From Setoptus koraiensis (taxonomy: Eukaryota; Arthropoda): a DNA stretch of 64,000 nt. The DNA lies in the NCBI GenBank assembly GCA_048013815.1, contig CM106586.1:372001-436000 (forward strand). The letters are read 5' to 3'. The notes beneath the pieces are model-generated. The model had not been told where the DNA came from and ran no database searches. It was given only the letters and a program-made list of their open reading frames with translations. The translations under genes and the position numbers were made by a program. Positions 10,187-19,659 of the stretch are shown here, in pieces. How positions within the stretch are numbered: position 1 is the stretch's first letter; each line of letters opens with the position of its first letter.

Positions 10187-10868
10187 AAACAACACAGGCA
10201 TTGAACTGAGAGACCTAATATCAATTGATCTAGTCAATCAGGAGACAGCAAGTGTGCTCAGAACGTTATGGGCCAACAATAAATATATAAGACTTTTTGA
10301 GGTCAACTCCGAAGACATATGGCCCTTCGAAGAATCGCCAGAATATGACGTAGATACATACAGGGCTAAGGACCACAAAGAGAAAATAAAACGCTGGATG
10401 ATTGATAAATGGAATGACAGGTACATCCTGGAATCGTCAAAGCCGGGTTGTTGGGGCAATCACACACGCAGAATATTCGAGAGCGTGCTAGATCGCAAAC
10501 AATGGAAATGGGTCACACCTGGGTATAGAATGACACAAATAATGACCAATCATGGTTATTTCAACTACATATTAAACAAATTCGATGTAGTTCCATACCC
10601 ATATTGTGAAAACTGTGCAAGCAACAATGTCAGAGCGACTGATAACGCGCATCACTATGTTCTAGAATGCCCAAAATATGCTGAACAGAGAGAGAGCCTC
10701 ACAAACTACATCAATTTGAAAGGGATAGGGTCTTTAAAAGGCATATTGGGGGAACGTACTGGATACTACATACTAAAGAAGTTCATCCACAGCAACAATA
10801 AGCTAGACAACGTATTAAACACACGAATTAGAATGGTACCCATAGTCGATGATCAGGACAGACACTAA
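10155..10868 (+). pseudogene. LINE-1 ORF2 C-terminus with zinc-binding motif
   Basis: Continuation of ORF2 after a frame change between about 10150 and 10186. Near 10604-10672 it holds CENCASNNVRATDNAHHYVLEC, a C-x2-C...H...C arrangement like the C-terminal nucleic-acid-binding motif of R1-group LINEs. It ends at 10868. The ATG at 10155 is within the former polyprotein and is unlikely to be a real start. Confidence 0.75.
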
Positions 10869-11439
10869 CACAGCAATAAGCCTTAAGAAACAGTAGACGT
10901 CATAGAAGTCATCATCCAAACAATAGTAAAGACAAAAAAGCACGCTCCGGGAGAGCGTCAATGTTACAGAAATGATCACCTTAAGCTGGTCAAAGAAGTT
11001 AGCACGCTCCATGGGAGCGCCGATGTCATACTAGCCATTCTTTTGAGCTAGTCTAAATAATGAGCACGCTCCATGGGAGCGTCGATGATACAAACTCGAG
11101 TAAAAAACCTTATGGTAACACTTACACGACTTTAGAGAGGATGGAACAACGAACACGCTCCAAGAAAGCGCAGTGGCATGAAGGCCATCGGATCAGGCCA
11201 GATCAAAACCATAAGCACGCTCCAGAGGAGAGTCAACTTAGTAAATGCATACTAATAAAATTGATATAGTCGACCATGAGAGAAGTGACTGACCCGTGCG
11301 GGCGGGCAGTCACTGAATATACCCGTCGGATTCTATAGCGGCTAAGTCGCTTCAAAAAGAATCCGGATTCTTGTTTATCAATGTGTGAAATATAAATGTA
11401 AATGATAGAAAGAATAAATGAACGCCAAAAAAAAAAAAA
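10869..11439 (+). other. LINE-1 3' UTR with five hairpins and poly(A)
   Basis: Five variants of a (G)CACGCTCC...GGAGCG hairpin at about 10941-10959, 11002-11021, 11064-11082, 11153-11170 and 11215-11233, spaced 60-90 bp. The core is the same as in the ORF2-start repeats. 11270-11390 holds a GC stem-like stretch (CCGTGCGGGCGGGC) and no ORF. AATAAA at 11413-11418 precedes the poly(A) at 11427-11439. In an RNA these would be a series of stem-loops; binding of ORF proteins is only a suggestion. Confidence 0.75.
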
Positions 11440-11500
11440 CCAACCAACCAACCAACAAACCAACCAACAACCAACCAACCAACCAACCAACCAACCAACC
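11440..11500 (+). repeat. (CCAA)n tract after LINE-1 poly(A)
   Basis: About 60 bp of CCAA repeats with occasional CAACAA and CAAA variants, starting immediately after the LINE poly(A). It is the same repeat as the large tract at 47306-57022, which lies just upstream of LINE-2 on the same strand. Confidence 0.9.
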
Positions 11501-11727
11501 ATCATGTGGCACACTACAGAACACACCAAACAACAGGATTCAAATGTACGCGCGCTCCGCCGCAGCGCCATGTGTTCGTCAACCACGCTGCCCCGCAGCG
11601 CCTCGCATCGGGAATAAGTTGCAACACAATAATGACCACGCAATCAGGCGCCAAGCAGTCTGATATCACTGGCACGATATTGAGACGAACTGATGGCCCC
11701 AACAGGCCAACTAAACTGAGTAATTTT
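11501..11727 (+). other. Non-coding remnant with LINE-like hairpins
   Basis: No supported gene. Two GC hairpins, GCGCTCCGCCGCAGCGCC (near 11552) and CACGCTGCCCCGCAGCGCC (near 11584), resemble the LINE repeats (compare CGCTGCCCCACAGCGCC near 59431). This stretch is probably a diverged piece of another LINE copy. It ends in TTTT at the 5' end of the next element. Confidence 0.5.
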
Positions 11728-12544
11728 TAGCGCGTAATTTTAATTAAGTAGCTACTGGGGTAGTGATGATGGATACGTTTATTCACGTGACTATGTAATC
11801 CTATGGAGGTTTGACTTAGTCAAATTTGTGAGAATCCTGCTAGACATTACACATGTATTCCTATCTAGATTCGACTTGGTCTATTATCGCTTCACTCTAA
11901 AATATTTCGTATGCAATCCTGTGGAGATTTGACTAGGTCACATTTGTGCGGAGTTCGGTGGTGACAAATCGAACTTCAAAATTGCGAATTCGAATTTCTT
12001 ATAAGAATTTCATCTGCTCGTTCGATGTTCGATGGTCAGTGTTCTTAGTTCGATGGTCAGTGTTCTTAGTTCGATGGTCAGAATTCGATGGTCGAAATTC
12101 GAAATTGAAAATTCGGATTTCTTATAAGAATTTCATCTGCTCGTTCGATGTTCGATGGTCACAATTCGATGGTCAGAGTTCGATTGTCACAATTCGATGG
12201 TCACAATTCGAACTTCGAAATTTGAAAATTGAAAATTCGAATTTCTGATGACAGTTCCATCTGCTCGTTTGATGTTCGGTGGTCAGTGTTCGATGGTCAC
12301 AGTTCGAAGTTCGGTGGTAACAATTTGAAGTTCGAAGATTGAAAATTCGAATTTCCGAAACCAGTTCCAGGTGCTCGTACAGAGTTCGATGGTCACATGT
12401 CGAAGTTCGATGGTCGCATTTCGAACTTCGAAATTCAAAATTGATGCACTATAGCAAAGTGTGCGCCATTGACTCATTGGTGTGTCTAACTTAATTACAT
12501 CATTGCGGCGAAACGGACTATTAGAATCTTACTAAATTCCACAC
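11728..12544 (+). mobile_element. HINE (Helentron-like) 5' fragment
   Basis: Begins TAGCGCGTAATTTTAATTAAG directly after TTTT, matching the 5' ends at 40614 (+) and 29075 (-). It then matches the reverse complement of 26270-27520: the TTTATTCACGTGACTATG block, the TTCGAA minisatellite and a unique segment (12435-12540). It is interrupted at 12545 by the copia LTR. No coding sequence. The assignment rests on shared ends and on the complete relative at 25885-29075. Confidence 0.7.
11943..12440 (+). repeat. TTCGAA/TTCGATGGTCA minisatellite
   Basis: Degenerate short tandem repeats built from TTCGATGGTCA and AAATTCGAA-type palindromes, with longer periods set by a 'tctgctcgttcgatgttcg' block (near 12012, 12135, 12258). 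It is the reverse complement of the repeats at 25985-27310. ORFs across it are by-products of the repeat. Confidence 0.85.
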
Positions 12545-12657
12545 TGTAATGATAACTAACTGTGGTGTACGATAATACATTTTATTGTGTGTGTTATGAT
12601 TGACAATGTGAGCACTTATATATCAGTAATAGTATATTCTTGCACATGCGTACAACA
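12545..12657 (-). repeat. 3' LTR of copia-1
   Basis: On the minus strand it runs TGTTGTACGCATG...TTATCATTACA (113 bp) and is preceded by the purine tract CTTGAGAGGGGTA (12658-12670). It has a TATATAAG box and an AATAAA signal. It shares its last 45 bp with the other LTR at roughly 6-7 mismatches. Confidence 0.75.
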
Positions 12658-12680
12658 TACCCCTCTCAAGACATATACTA

Positions 12681-12989
12681 TTACTGGTAATATTCGACAA
12701 TTTTAACTTTCTTGATGCACTTTATTCGTTGGACTGGCCTATGGGTTTTTATGGTCATACCCTCCTCTCCATTCTGTTTGTCAGGAGATGCTTTCCCATC
12801 GTTTAGCGGCACATCAGTCCCTTCAGTTGGTTTGCAGGTACTTTCATCGTCCGAAGAACCAAATATCTCTTTTATAAGTTTTTGTGTATCTTTAATTGAG
12901 TTTAATGAAGAGCTCGAACTTTCTGAAAGTCGTCTTGTTTTATTTATATTAGTTGTGCTTTGCATGTTTGTTGTATCTGTTGATTGCAT
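12681..12989 (-). CDS. Small post-env ORF, unknown (102 aa)
   Basis: Lies between the Env stop and the polypurine tract on the copia coding strand. The predicted protein is polar: Thr/Asn-rich N-terminus, a Ser run (SESSSSSLNS), an acidic patch (GSSDDES), and a basic C-terminus (RIKCIKKVKIV). No signal peptide, membrane segment or known motif is visible. It could be an accessory protein of the element, reached by a spliced message, or a chance ORF in a 500-bp tail. Composition is not low-complexity, which slightly favours coding. I do not recognise it. Confidence 0.4.
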   Translation of the reverse strand: MQSTDTTNMQSTTNINKTRRLSESSSSSLNSIKDTQKLIKEIFGSSDDESTCKPTEGTDVPLNDGKASPDKQNGEEGMTIKTHRPVQRIKCIKKVKIVEYYQ

Positions 12990-13175
12990 CTTTGTGACGA
13001 TTACTATTATACTGTTATCGATAACGAATATTAATATCTGTATTATACTATTGTTATTGGTGATGATTATGAATCTGTACTATTATACTATTATTGATGA
13101 TTATAATTGTATTAGCAATGTGTTGTCATCCGGTATTACAATTGTTATGAATATGTTGATAATAAGACCGTAAAT
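12990..13175. other. AT-rich tail between copia env and small ORF
   Basis: Strongly AT-rich sequence (tandem-like TATTATACTATTATTG motifs near 13040-13100) with no supported gene. It separates the polyprotein stop from the small ORF. Confidence 0.5.
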
Positions 13176-16100
13176 TTACATTCGTGATGTTTGGACTTGC
13201 CGTGTTCGTCCTCTCCTGTTTACTAATGGTTGACAAAGAGTACACCTCACTGGAGGTGTTGGTGTTGGTGTTAGTGTTTCAGACGGTCTCTTTAATCTGT
13301 AGTAGATAGCAGTGAAAATGATGATAGTATATAGTACAAAACCCAACGCCACCCAATGCCAATGGACACTTTGTTTTATATTCACTATATGTTGTTCTTC
13401 CATCTGCTTTAAGGTGTCTAGTTGCATTTTCAACTGTTGCTGATTCAGTATCATGTCTCGCTCATTTAAGTTGATTGTATCTGGATCGTCATAGTGTGTA
13501 TTGTCGACTACAGTTTCTCTTTTGGTGATGTTAAGCTCTACTGACACCGATTCCATCTCCAAGCTGCCAGTTTTGAAGTTGATATTCACTGGTAACTTGA
13601 ATGCATAGGGAGGACAAAATTGAGTTTGATTGTGTATCGTTATGTTACTAGGATAACAATAAATGTAATTGTAGACCCTAGTAACTTTCACTTGTGGTTC
13701 GGTGTCATTAAAATTTCTCACATCTCTGACCACTACCCATTTGTTCAGTTGTGGATCCAAATAATTCTGCTTGTTGCATCGTTCAGCTATTAATTGAGCT
13801 TTATTATCAACAACTGCTCTTCGACAATTGTGCTCTTCATCATAAAGAACATATGTTTTACCTACATATGCCATCAATTGTGGAGGTGATTGCATCAAGT
13901 TCCAATAGTTGAATGCATCAATTTCATATACTTTCGCTCCAGGGTGTTCTAATATTACAGCGAAATGTATATGCAAGCTTTCGCCATTGTCACATTCTTC
14001 CGCTGAAATAAAATCTGTATGTTCAACATTAAAGCTGAAGAAATCAATGTTGATATTGTTGTACATTAGAGGTGTTGAATAGTTCAGATTCATTATATGC
14101 CCAATCTCCTTCATTGCTACTCGACCTTGTTTTGCCTTGTCAATTATGACCTTCAGTCGGTCGCCATTCTGGTGGATCTCATTTAGTACACCTATCATTG
14201 TGAACACCTGATCATGGACGATCCAGTGTTCATCATATTGCTTCTTCAATTTATATATATTTTCGTTTGTGATACCCATGTTTGTGACAAGTTTAGTGAC
14301 AATATCATTTGTTACCGATTGTTTCTTTTCATACTCTCTTAACAGGTCATAAATGTGTGCTTTTGACTTCGTATATCCAATATACACAGAGCACATCGCA
14401 AATGATACTAGATTGGTTAATATTTGGTAACCTATTTTTGTAACCCCCGACATCATACCTATTTGCCTACGCTTTCGAGCTCGGTGTAACTTTCCTAATT
14501 CTTTTATATTGTTCTTCCATTCAGACCTATACTGCTCTTGACATTTCTTTTTGGCATCGTAGTGCGGAAACGAATTTGTGTGGTTTTTAAATTCATCACA
14601 TGGATTTAGCCACATCAGTAGCAATTTAAACTCAACTCGTCTTCCATATACGATTTTGTCAGTCGAACGCCAGATAATGGGTTCGCTTTTGTCTAGGACT
14701 CTCATTTCACAACTCGAAACGAAGCACAAGGAAGCGATGATAACTGTAACTATGGTATTAATTAATGTGGCCCTTGTCAAGACACGGTCTCTATTGTATA
14801 CGAAATCTCTTACGTATTGTGGTTTAGTAAGAGAGTCCGCCAGTTGTTGCTGCGTTGGCACATATACAATATCTATTTCGCCATTTTCGACTTTCTCTCG
14901 TGGGTAAGCAGCCCGAACAGACATATGTCTAGTTCGGTGACTCACTTTCTCATTCAACGCGAGCCGAATAGTGCTCTGATTATCACACATGAGCCTTGTG
15001 GGTGCTTTTTCGATCATATTTAATTCGATCGCCATCTTCCTTAGCCAGATCACATCTTTAACTGCTGAGCACAGACTCACCAACTCAGCTTCGGTTGATG
15101 AAAGTGTGATAAGTTTCTGCTTTTGAGATTTCCAATGTATCGGCCCACCTGAAAGCATAACCAATATACCAGAAGTCGACTTTGATGTTGTTTCGTCCCC
15201 TGCAAAATCGGCATCACAAAATGCATGTAGACTGGATGAATTCGAATATAGAATGCCATAGTCCACCGTCCCTTTTAGATATCGCAAAATTCTCTTGACG
15301 GCTTGCCAGTCTGTTTCTGTTGGACTGCACACTTTACAGCTCGTCTTCATTACTGGAAACATTATGTCGGGCCGTGTAGTAACAGCTACATACATAAGAG
15401 ACCCAATTGCCTCTCTGTATTTTACTTCTGCAGCAAGTGTTGCTGAATTCACTGATTTAGTTTGTGCCACAACGGGCGACGTTACCGGGGTACAATTTTC
15501 CATACCAAATGTTTTCAGTATGGTCTTTATATAGCTGGACTGGTGTAGAAATATTCCTTCATCATTCAATTTAATTTCAAACCCAAGATAAGTTGTAAGT
15601 TGCACTTCATGGATCTCAAACTCATCTTTCATGCGCTTGATGATACTTGTGATTAGTTCTTGGTTTTCCGCAAGAAGTAGACCATCGTCTACATATATTG
15701 CAAGGACTACAAGTGGTTGTAGTTTGAAAAACACACACTTGTCGTTATCAGACATATGTAGATCCAGTGACAATATAAAATTAGTAAATCTCCGATTCCA
15801 CATACGTGGGCTCTGTTTCAGCCCGTAGATGCTTCTCTTCAATAGACACACTTTATTTTCATCTTTTGCAAAGCCTCTCGGTTGCTCCATAAATATTGTT
15901 TCGTCAAGTTTACCGTATAAGAAGGCCGTCTTCACATCAAACCCTGAGACTTTCAACTTTTTAGCAGCTGCAAATGCAAATAGTGTTCTTATTGTGGGCA
16001 TAGATGCCACCGGCGCATAAGTTTCATGGTAGTCAAAGCCAGGCACCTGCGAGAAGCCTCTCGCAACCAATCGGGCTTTGTACCTAAGAATATTTCCACT

Positions 16101-18899
16101 TGGTTTCCGCTTTACCACAAAAATCCAACGATTTGTGACAATATTAGTATCTAGAGGTCGGTCAACTAACTCCCAGACTTCATTACTATGCATGGATTTT
16201 ATTTCTTCATGCATTGCCTGAAGCCAGTTATCTTTATCTGGACGCGACATGGCTTCTTCAAATGATTTAGGATCATCTGCTGTCTCAGTTGTTACTAATA
16301 GTTGATAGGGTTCATGTACCACAGTTTGTTGCGACGAATCAGCATTTTCCACAGTAAGTTCGCCGTCAATATTCGAGCTGATCCGTTGATGAATACACGG
16401 CTGACTCATCGATAACATTTTGTCAGCACTGTCTGAGTCTTTCTTGTTGAACTTGATGAATCTACCTAGACCGACATTGACACGTTTTAATAGGCTTTTT
16501 GGAGTTGATGATTTTATGTTCTCCCTAATTGTATTATCAAGCTCCACACTACTCAGTTCAGATTCCGTTTCACTGTTGATACAAATTTCATCATCATTTT
16601 CATCATTAGCATTTGTTTGTGGAATATCTTGTTCATTATAATTCTGGTTTGATGAGTTTTCGTCAGTAGAAGATTCAATAATATTGATTTCTGTATTACA
16701 CTGTTTAGGTTCACTAATCAATGTCGCACAAATAGATTCACTGCGTTCTTGATCTGCTGATATAGGAGAAGATGGCATTTGATTTTCATCACAAAATCGA
16801 GCATCACAACTGCTCAATATTTTCTTCCCATCGTAGAATCTGTACGAATTCGACCTCTTCGTGTACCCCACAAACTTTACTCTGATTCCCCTCGGATCAA
16901 ACTTCTCTTTATAATTTTGATCATAAATTATTGCTTCTTGACCAAATATGCGAAGATTCGATACATCCGGCTTGTGTCCTGTCCACATTTCAAACGGAGT
17001 AGCCGATCTATTTTTGCTGCACGTCGTGCGATTGAGAATATATATGCTTGTTGCCACTGCCTCATCCCAAAGTGATTTTGGCAATCCTGACGCAATTAAC
17101 AATGTTCTACTACTTTCAATAACTGTTCTGACATCTCTCTCCACAAATCCGTTTTGTTGGTGCATGTACGGTAGCGATCTGTCATGTATAATACCATGCT
17201 CGAGTAGATAGGATGACAGACTTTTATTGACAAATTCGCTACCGTTGTCAGTGCTTAATTTCAACACATCATTCCCGGTCGCCAACTTGGCTTCAGAAAT
17301 CATGAGTTTCACTTGGTCGGCCACTTCGCTTTTTGAGGATAAGAAGGCACCCATTCGATAGTTCGAAATCTCGTCTTTGCAGAGAAGAAAGTATAAATTT
17401 CCATTAATACTCTTGTTGTTTATCAATACGACCGTATCAATATGCAATGATTGCCCTGGTTTCATATGTTGATCCATTTGTCGTGACGGGTGTGGTACAT
17501 GAGTACATTTTCCAATCGCACACTGAACACACTTGGGATTTGTCTGTTCACATAATTCCAGCCCTGTTACAATCTCGTTTTTCGCCATAGCTTTGATAGT
17601 TTCATGTGCAACATGGCCGAATCGTCTATGCCAGTTCTCTAATGTAGTTGCTACCAACGCCACTGGTTGTATTGGAATATTGACATGTATATCAAGCATA
17701 TATATACCAGAACGTAACTTGCCACTCAGAACCACATTGCCATTTTTAATCAATTTAACATCTTGCATGCTATATTGCACCACCATGTTTTGTTGTGTTG
17801 CGGCTCGTATTGAGAATAAATTGGTCACTAGATTCGGAACATAGTATACATTTTCTATGTAGCCGACATCCGACTCAATCCTACCCCATCCCAAAGCAAC
17901 CATGTTGTTATTGTTTCCCAACCTTATCTCCTGCTCTGGTTCAAATTTAGTAAAACTTTTAAACCAGTTTCTATTTGGCGACATGTGGTTGCTGCTACCA
18001 CTATCCGCCACCCAGATACCTCGATCCAACTTGACTGTTGACACAACAGCCATAAATGATACAATATTGCCCGCAGGCGACGAATCGTGTTCCTCTTCCC
18101 GACGTCTCTGGCCGTGTTGATCCTCTTCACGCCTCTTCTTGTTTTGTAACTTCGTACACTCCCGAACCCAGTGCCCTGGTTTCTTGCAATAATTGCAAAT
18201 GTTGTTGACGTTATTTGCACTGGTCGGTCTACTGGATGCGTGCGCGATCAAGGCCACGGCGTCTGACTCCCGAGACAACTCCTTGGAGTGGGCAATCACA
18301 TGAGAAATTAGGTGATTGAGAGTCCTTTCTGTACTACTTAACAATTTAAATGCCATTAGGAGGTTATTAAAACCTTCCGGCAATGCATTCATTATTATGC
18401 TCATGAGTGCATCATCTGATACAGTTTCCCCCAATAACTTTAGCTTTTGGGCTGTAGTCTGAACCTCCATTAACATCTTCGGCACTTCCGTAACTCTCTC
18501 TATTCTGTATGAATGTAGTTTCCCCAATAATTCTTGTTTCTCAAACGTTGTCTTATTCTCATACACAATTTCTAGCCTCTGCCACGCGTCAAACGCAGTC
18601 TCACAACCAACAACCAAAGCCATGTTCTCTTGGCTTAAAGCCGAACCTATCAACGCTAGTGCTTGTCGACTCGTCGTCTCATCAGTATCTGCAGTATTTA
18701 TGGCTGAATACAACTGTTTTGCTTTCAAGACATTCAATAACTGCCATTTCCATGTGACATAATTGTCTTGTTCTAACTTATCAACTTTGAACTCCAGCTT
18801 CTGAGCACTAACACTTATGTTCGCACCAATATTACTAACTACACCATCTGAGTCTTCTCCTAACCCACCGGTTTCCATATTTACGACTCTTATATCCAA
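13176..18899 (-). CDS. Copia Gag-Pol polyprotein fused to Env-like glycoprotein
   Basis: 1,907 residues without a stop. Gag (UBN2-like) 30-200; CCHC knuckle CNYCKKPGHWVREC about 233-246; protease WVADSGSSNHMS with D299; integrase zinc part near 430-480 (H..H..C..C), triad near D490 (LHIDTVV), D549 (STDNGSEF), E585 (FVERDV); RT with KARLVARGFSQ, GFDVKTAFLYGKL and YVDD at 1069-1072; RNase H with FCDADFAGD and SSTEAELVS, ending near 1350. The last ~530 residues are not part of ordinary copia: a hydrophobic segment near 1375-1395 (TLINTIVTVIIASLCFVSS), a furin-like RARKRR site near 1475, a Gly/hydrophobic fusion-peptide-like stretch after it, coiled-coil stretches, N-glycosylation sequons (NHT, NYS, NDT, NIT, NQT), IYCY...CPPYAF, and a C-terminal anchor (ALGFVLYTIIIFTAIYY) near 1845-1862 with a short basic tail. 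I infer proteolytic release of a membrane glycoprotein. ATGs at residues 1 and 8 are both possible starts. Confidence 0.92.
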   Translation of the reverse strand: MDIRVVNMETGGLGEDSDGVVSNIGANISVSAQKLEFKVDKLEQDNYVTWKWQLLNVLKAKQLYSAINTADTDETTSRQALALIGSALSQENMALVVGCETAFDAWQRLEIVYENKTTFEKQELLGKLHSYRIERVTEVPKMLMEVQTTAQKLKLLGETVSDDALMSIIMNALPEGFNNLLMAFKLLSSTERTLNHLISHVIAHSKELSRESDAVALIAHASSRPTSANNVNNICNYCKKPGHWVRECTKLQNKKRREEDQHGQRRREEEHDSSPAGNIVSFMAVVSTVKLDRGIWVADSGSSNHMSPNRNWFKSFTKFEPEQEIRLGNNNNMVALGWGRIESDVGYIENVYYVPNLVTNLFSIRAATQQNMVVQYSMQDVKLIKNGNVVLSGKLRSGIYMLDIHVNIPIQPVALVATTLENWHRRFGHVAHETIKAMAKNEIVTGLELCEQTNPKCVQCAIGKCTHVPHPSRQMDQHMKPGQSLHIDTVVLINNKSINGNLYFLLCKDEISNYRMGAFLSSKSEVADQVKLMISEAKLATGNDVLKLSTDNGSEFVNKSLSSYLLEHGIIHDRSLPYMHQQNGFVERDVRTVIESSRTLLIASGLPKSLWDEAVATSIYILNRTTCSKNRSATPFEMWTGHKPDVSNLRIFGQEAIIYDQNYKEKFDPRGIRVKFVGYTKRSNSYRFYDGKKILSSCDARFCDENQMPSSPISADQERSESICATLISEPKQCNTEINIIESSTDENSSNQNYNEQDIPQTNANDENDDEICINSETESELSSVELDNTIRENIKSSTPKSLLKRVNVGLGRFIKFNKKDSDSADKMLSMSQPCIHQRISSNIDGELTVENADSSQQTVVHEPYQLLVTTETADDPKSFEEAMSRPDKDNWLQAMHEEIKSMHSNEVWELVDRPLDTNIVTNRWIFVVKRKPSGNILRYKARLVARGFSQVPGFDYHETYAPVASMPTIRTLFAFAAAKKLKVSGFDVKTAFLYGKLDETIFMEQPRGFAKDENKVCLLKRSIYGLKQSPRMWNRRFTNFILSLDLHMSDNDKCVFFKLQPLVVLAIYVDDGLLLAENQELITSIIKRMKDEFEIHEVQLTTYLGFEIKLNDEGIFLHQSSYIKTILKTFGMENCTPVTSPVVAQTKSVNSATLAAEVKYREAIGSLMYVAVTTRPDIMFPVMKTSCKVCSPTETDWQAVKRILRYLKGTVDYGILYSNSSSLHAFCDADFAGDETTSKSTSGILVMLSGGPIHWKSQKQKLITLSSTEAELVSLCSAVKDVIWLRKMAIELNMIEKAPTRLMCDNQSTIRLALNEKVSHRTRHMSVRAAYPREKVENGEIDIVYVPTQQQLADSLTKPQYVRDFVYNRDRVLTRATLINTIVTVIIASLCFVSSCEMRVLDKSEPIIWRSTDKIVYGRRVEFKLLLMWLNPCDEFKNHTNSFPHYDAKKKCQEQYRSEWKNNIKELGKLHRARKRRQIGMMSGVTKIGYQILTNLVSFAMCSVYIGYTKSKAHIYDLLREYEKKQSVTNDIVTKLVTNMGITNENIYKLKKQYDEHWIVHDQVFTMIGVLNEIHQNGDRLKVIIDKAKQGRVAMKEIGHIMNLNYSTPLMYNNINIDFFSFNVEHTDFISAEECDNGESLHIHFAVILEHPGAKVYEIDAFNYWNLMQSPPQLMAYVGKTYVLYDEEHNCRRAVVDNKAQLIAERCNKQNYLDPQLNKWVVVRDVRNFNDTEPQVKVTRVYNYIYCYPSNITIHNQTQFCPPYAFKLPVNINFKTGSLEMESVSVELNITKRETVVDNTHYDDPDTINLNERDMILNQQQLKMQLDTLKQMEEQHIVNIKQSVHWHWVALGFVLYTIIIFTAIYYRLKRPSETLTPTPTPPVRCTLCQPLVNRRGRTRQVQTSRM

Positions 18900-18969
18900 A
18901 CCAAACTATTTAAACACAATTGACGAATTTGATGTACACACTAATTTCAACACATGAGTTCTGAACAAC

Positions 18970-18985
18970 ACCGCTTCTGACACCA
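18970..18985 (-). promoter_or_regulatory. Copia-1 primer-binding site (tRNA-Leu type)
   Basis: Directly after the LTR end ...ATTACA, the minus strand reads TGGTGTCAGAAGCGG. TGGTGTCAGAAG is the complement of a tRNA 3' end CTTCTGACACCA, which fits animal tRNA-Leu ends as I remember them. The second copia (60050) has the same first 12 nt. Confidence 0.7.
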
Positions 18986-19149
18986 TGTAATATTAATTAA
19001 CTGTGGTATACAATGATACATTTTATTGTGAATATATTTTCAAAGAACTCTTTCCTTTTATATGCCTTGAATGTTGTAATGTTGTTGTGTACATGACACT
19101 CGATGCAACAGCGCATAAGAGTATATGCGCACACAACAACATTACAACA
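18986..19149 (-). repeat. 5' LTR of copia-1
   Basis: On the minus strand TGTTGTAATG...TTAATATTACA, with CATATAAAAGG as TATA box and AATAAA. Its U3 contains a perfect 19-bp inverted repeat (19072-19090 and 19131-19149) around an inner GCGCATA/TATGCGC stem. The outer boundary at 19149 is set by analogy with the TGTTGTA start of the other LTR. Only 10 bp separate it from the assembly gap. Confidence 0.65.
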
Positions 19150-19159
19150 CGAACGCACC

Positions 19160-19659
19160 NNNNNNNNNNNNNNNNNNNNNNNNNNNNNNNNNNNNNNNNN
19201 NNNNNNNNNNNNNNNNNNNNNNNNNNNNNNNNNNNNNNNNNNNNNNNNNNNNNNNNNNNNNNNNNNNNNNNNNNNNNNNNNNNNNNNNNNNNNNNNNNNN
19301 NNNNNNNNNNNNNNNNNNNNNNNNNNNNNNNNNNNNNNNNNNNNNNNNNNNNNNNNNNNNNNNNNNNNNNNNNNNNNNNNNNNNNNNNNNNNNNNNNNNN
19401 NNNNNNNNNNNNNNNNNNNNNNNNNNNNNNNNNNNNNNNNNNNNNNNNNNNNNNNNNNNNNNNNNNNNNNNNNNNNNNNNNNNNNNNNNNNNNNNNNNNN
19501 NNNNNNNNNNNNNNNNNNNNNNNNNNNNNNNNNNNNNNNNNNNNNNNNNNNNNNNNNNNNNNNNNNNNNNNNNNNNNNNNNNNNNNNNNNNNNNNNNNNN
19601 NNNNNNNNNNNNNNNNNNNNNNNNNNNNNNNNNNNNNNNNNNNNNNNNNNNNNNNNNNN
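19160..19659. other. Assembly gap (500 N)
   Basis: Exactly 500 N, likely a fixed-size placeholder. The left side is copia LTR flank and the right side is satellite, so the gap may hide more satellite or a junction between unrelated pieces. Reading frames across it have no meaning. Confidence 0.99.

Larger units (their letters stand above)
6390..11439 (+). mobile_element. LINE-1: R1-like non-LTR retrotransposon, 5' part missing
   Basis: Order: hairpin repeats, ORF2 with AP endonuclease and RT, C-terminal zinc region, 3' UTR with more hairpins, AATAAA (11413-11418) and a 13-nt poly(A) (11427-11439). Domain content and the C-terminal CCHC-type motif fit the R1/Jockey group. ORF1 is absent because gypsy copy 1 sits upstream; the complete ORF1 of a related copy is at 57449-59305. 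The element carries one in-frame stop and one frameshift, so it is a dead copy. It is followed directly by (CCAA)n. Confidence 0.85.
12545..19149 (-). mobile_element. Copia element with in-frame env
   Basis: A minus-strand Ty1/copia element (integrase before RT). From its own 5' end: LTR 18986-19149, primer-binding site 18970-18985, one polyprotein ORF 18899-13176 carrying Gag, protease, integrase, RT, RNase H and an Env-like protein, a small ORF 12989-12681, polypurine tract 12672-12658 and LTR 12545-12657. The coding region is intact. The two LTRs are not equal: 164 versus 113 bp, with the first 7 bp and last about 45 bp shared and different U3 parts. The outer flanks (CACAC at 12540, CGAAC at 19150) do not match either. 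The element interrupts a HINE at 12544. Confidence 0.9.

Noticed and set aside
12712..13173. 153-codon plus-strand ORF
   Set aside because: It is antisense to the small post-env ORF and the AT-rich tail of copia-1; it has long hydrophobic AT-driven runs and no motif.
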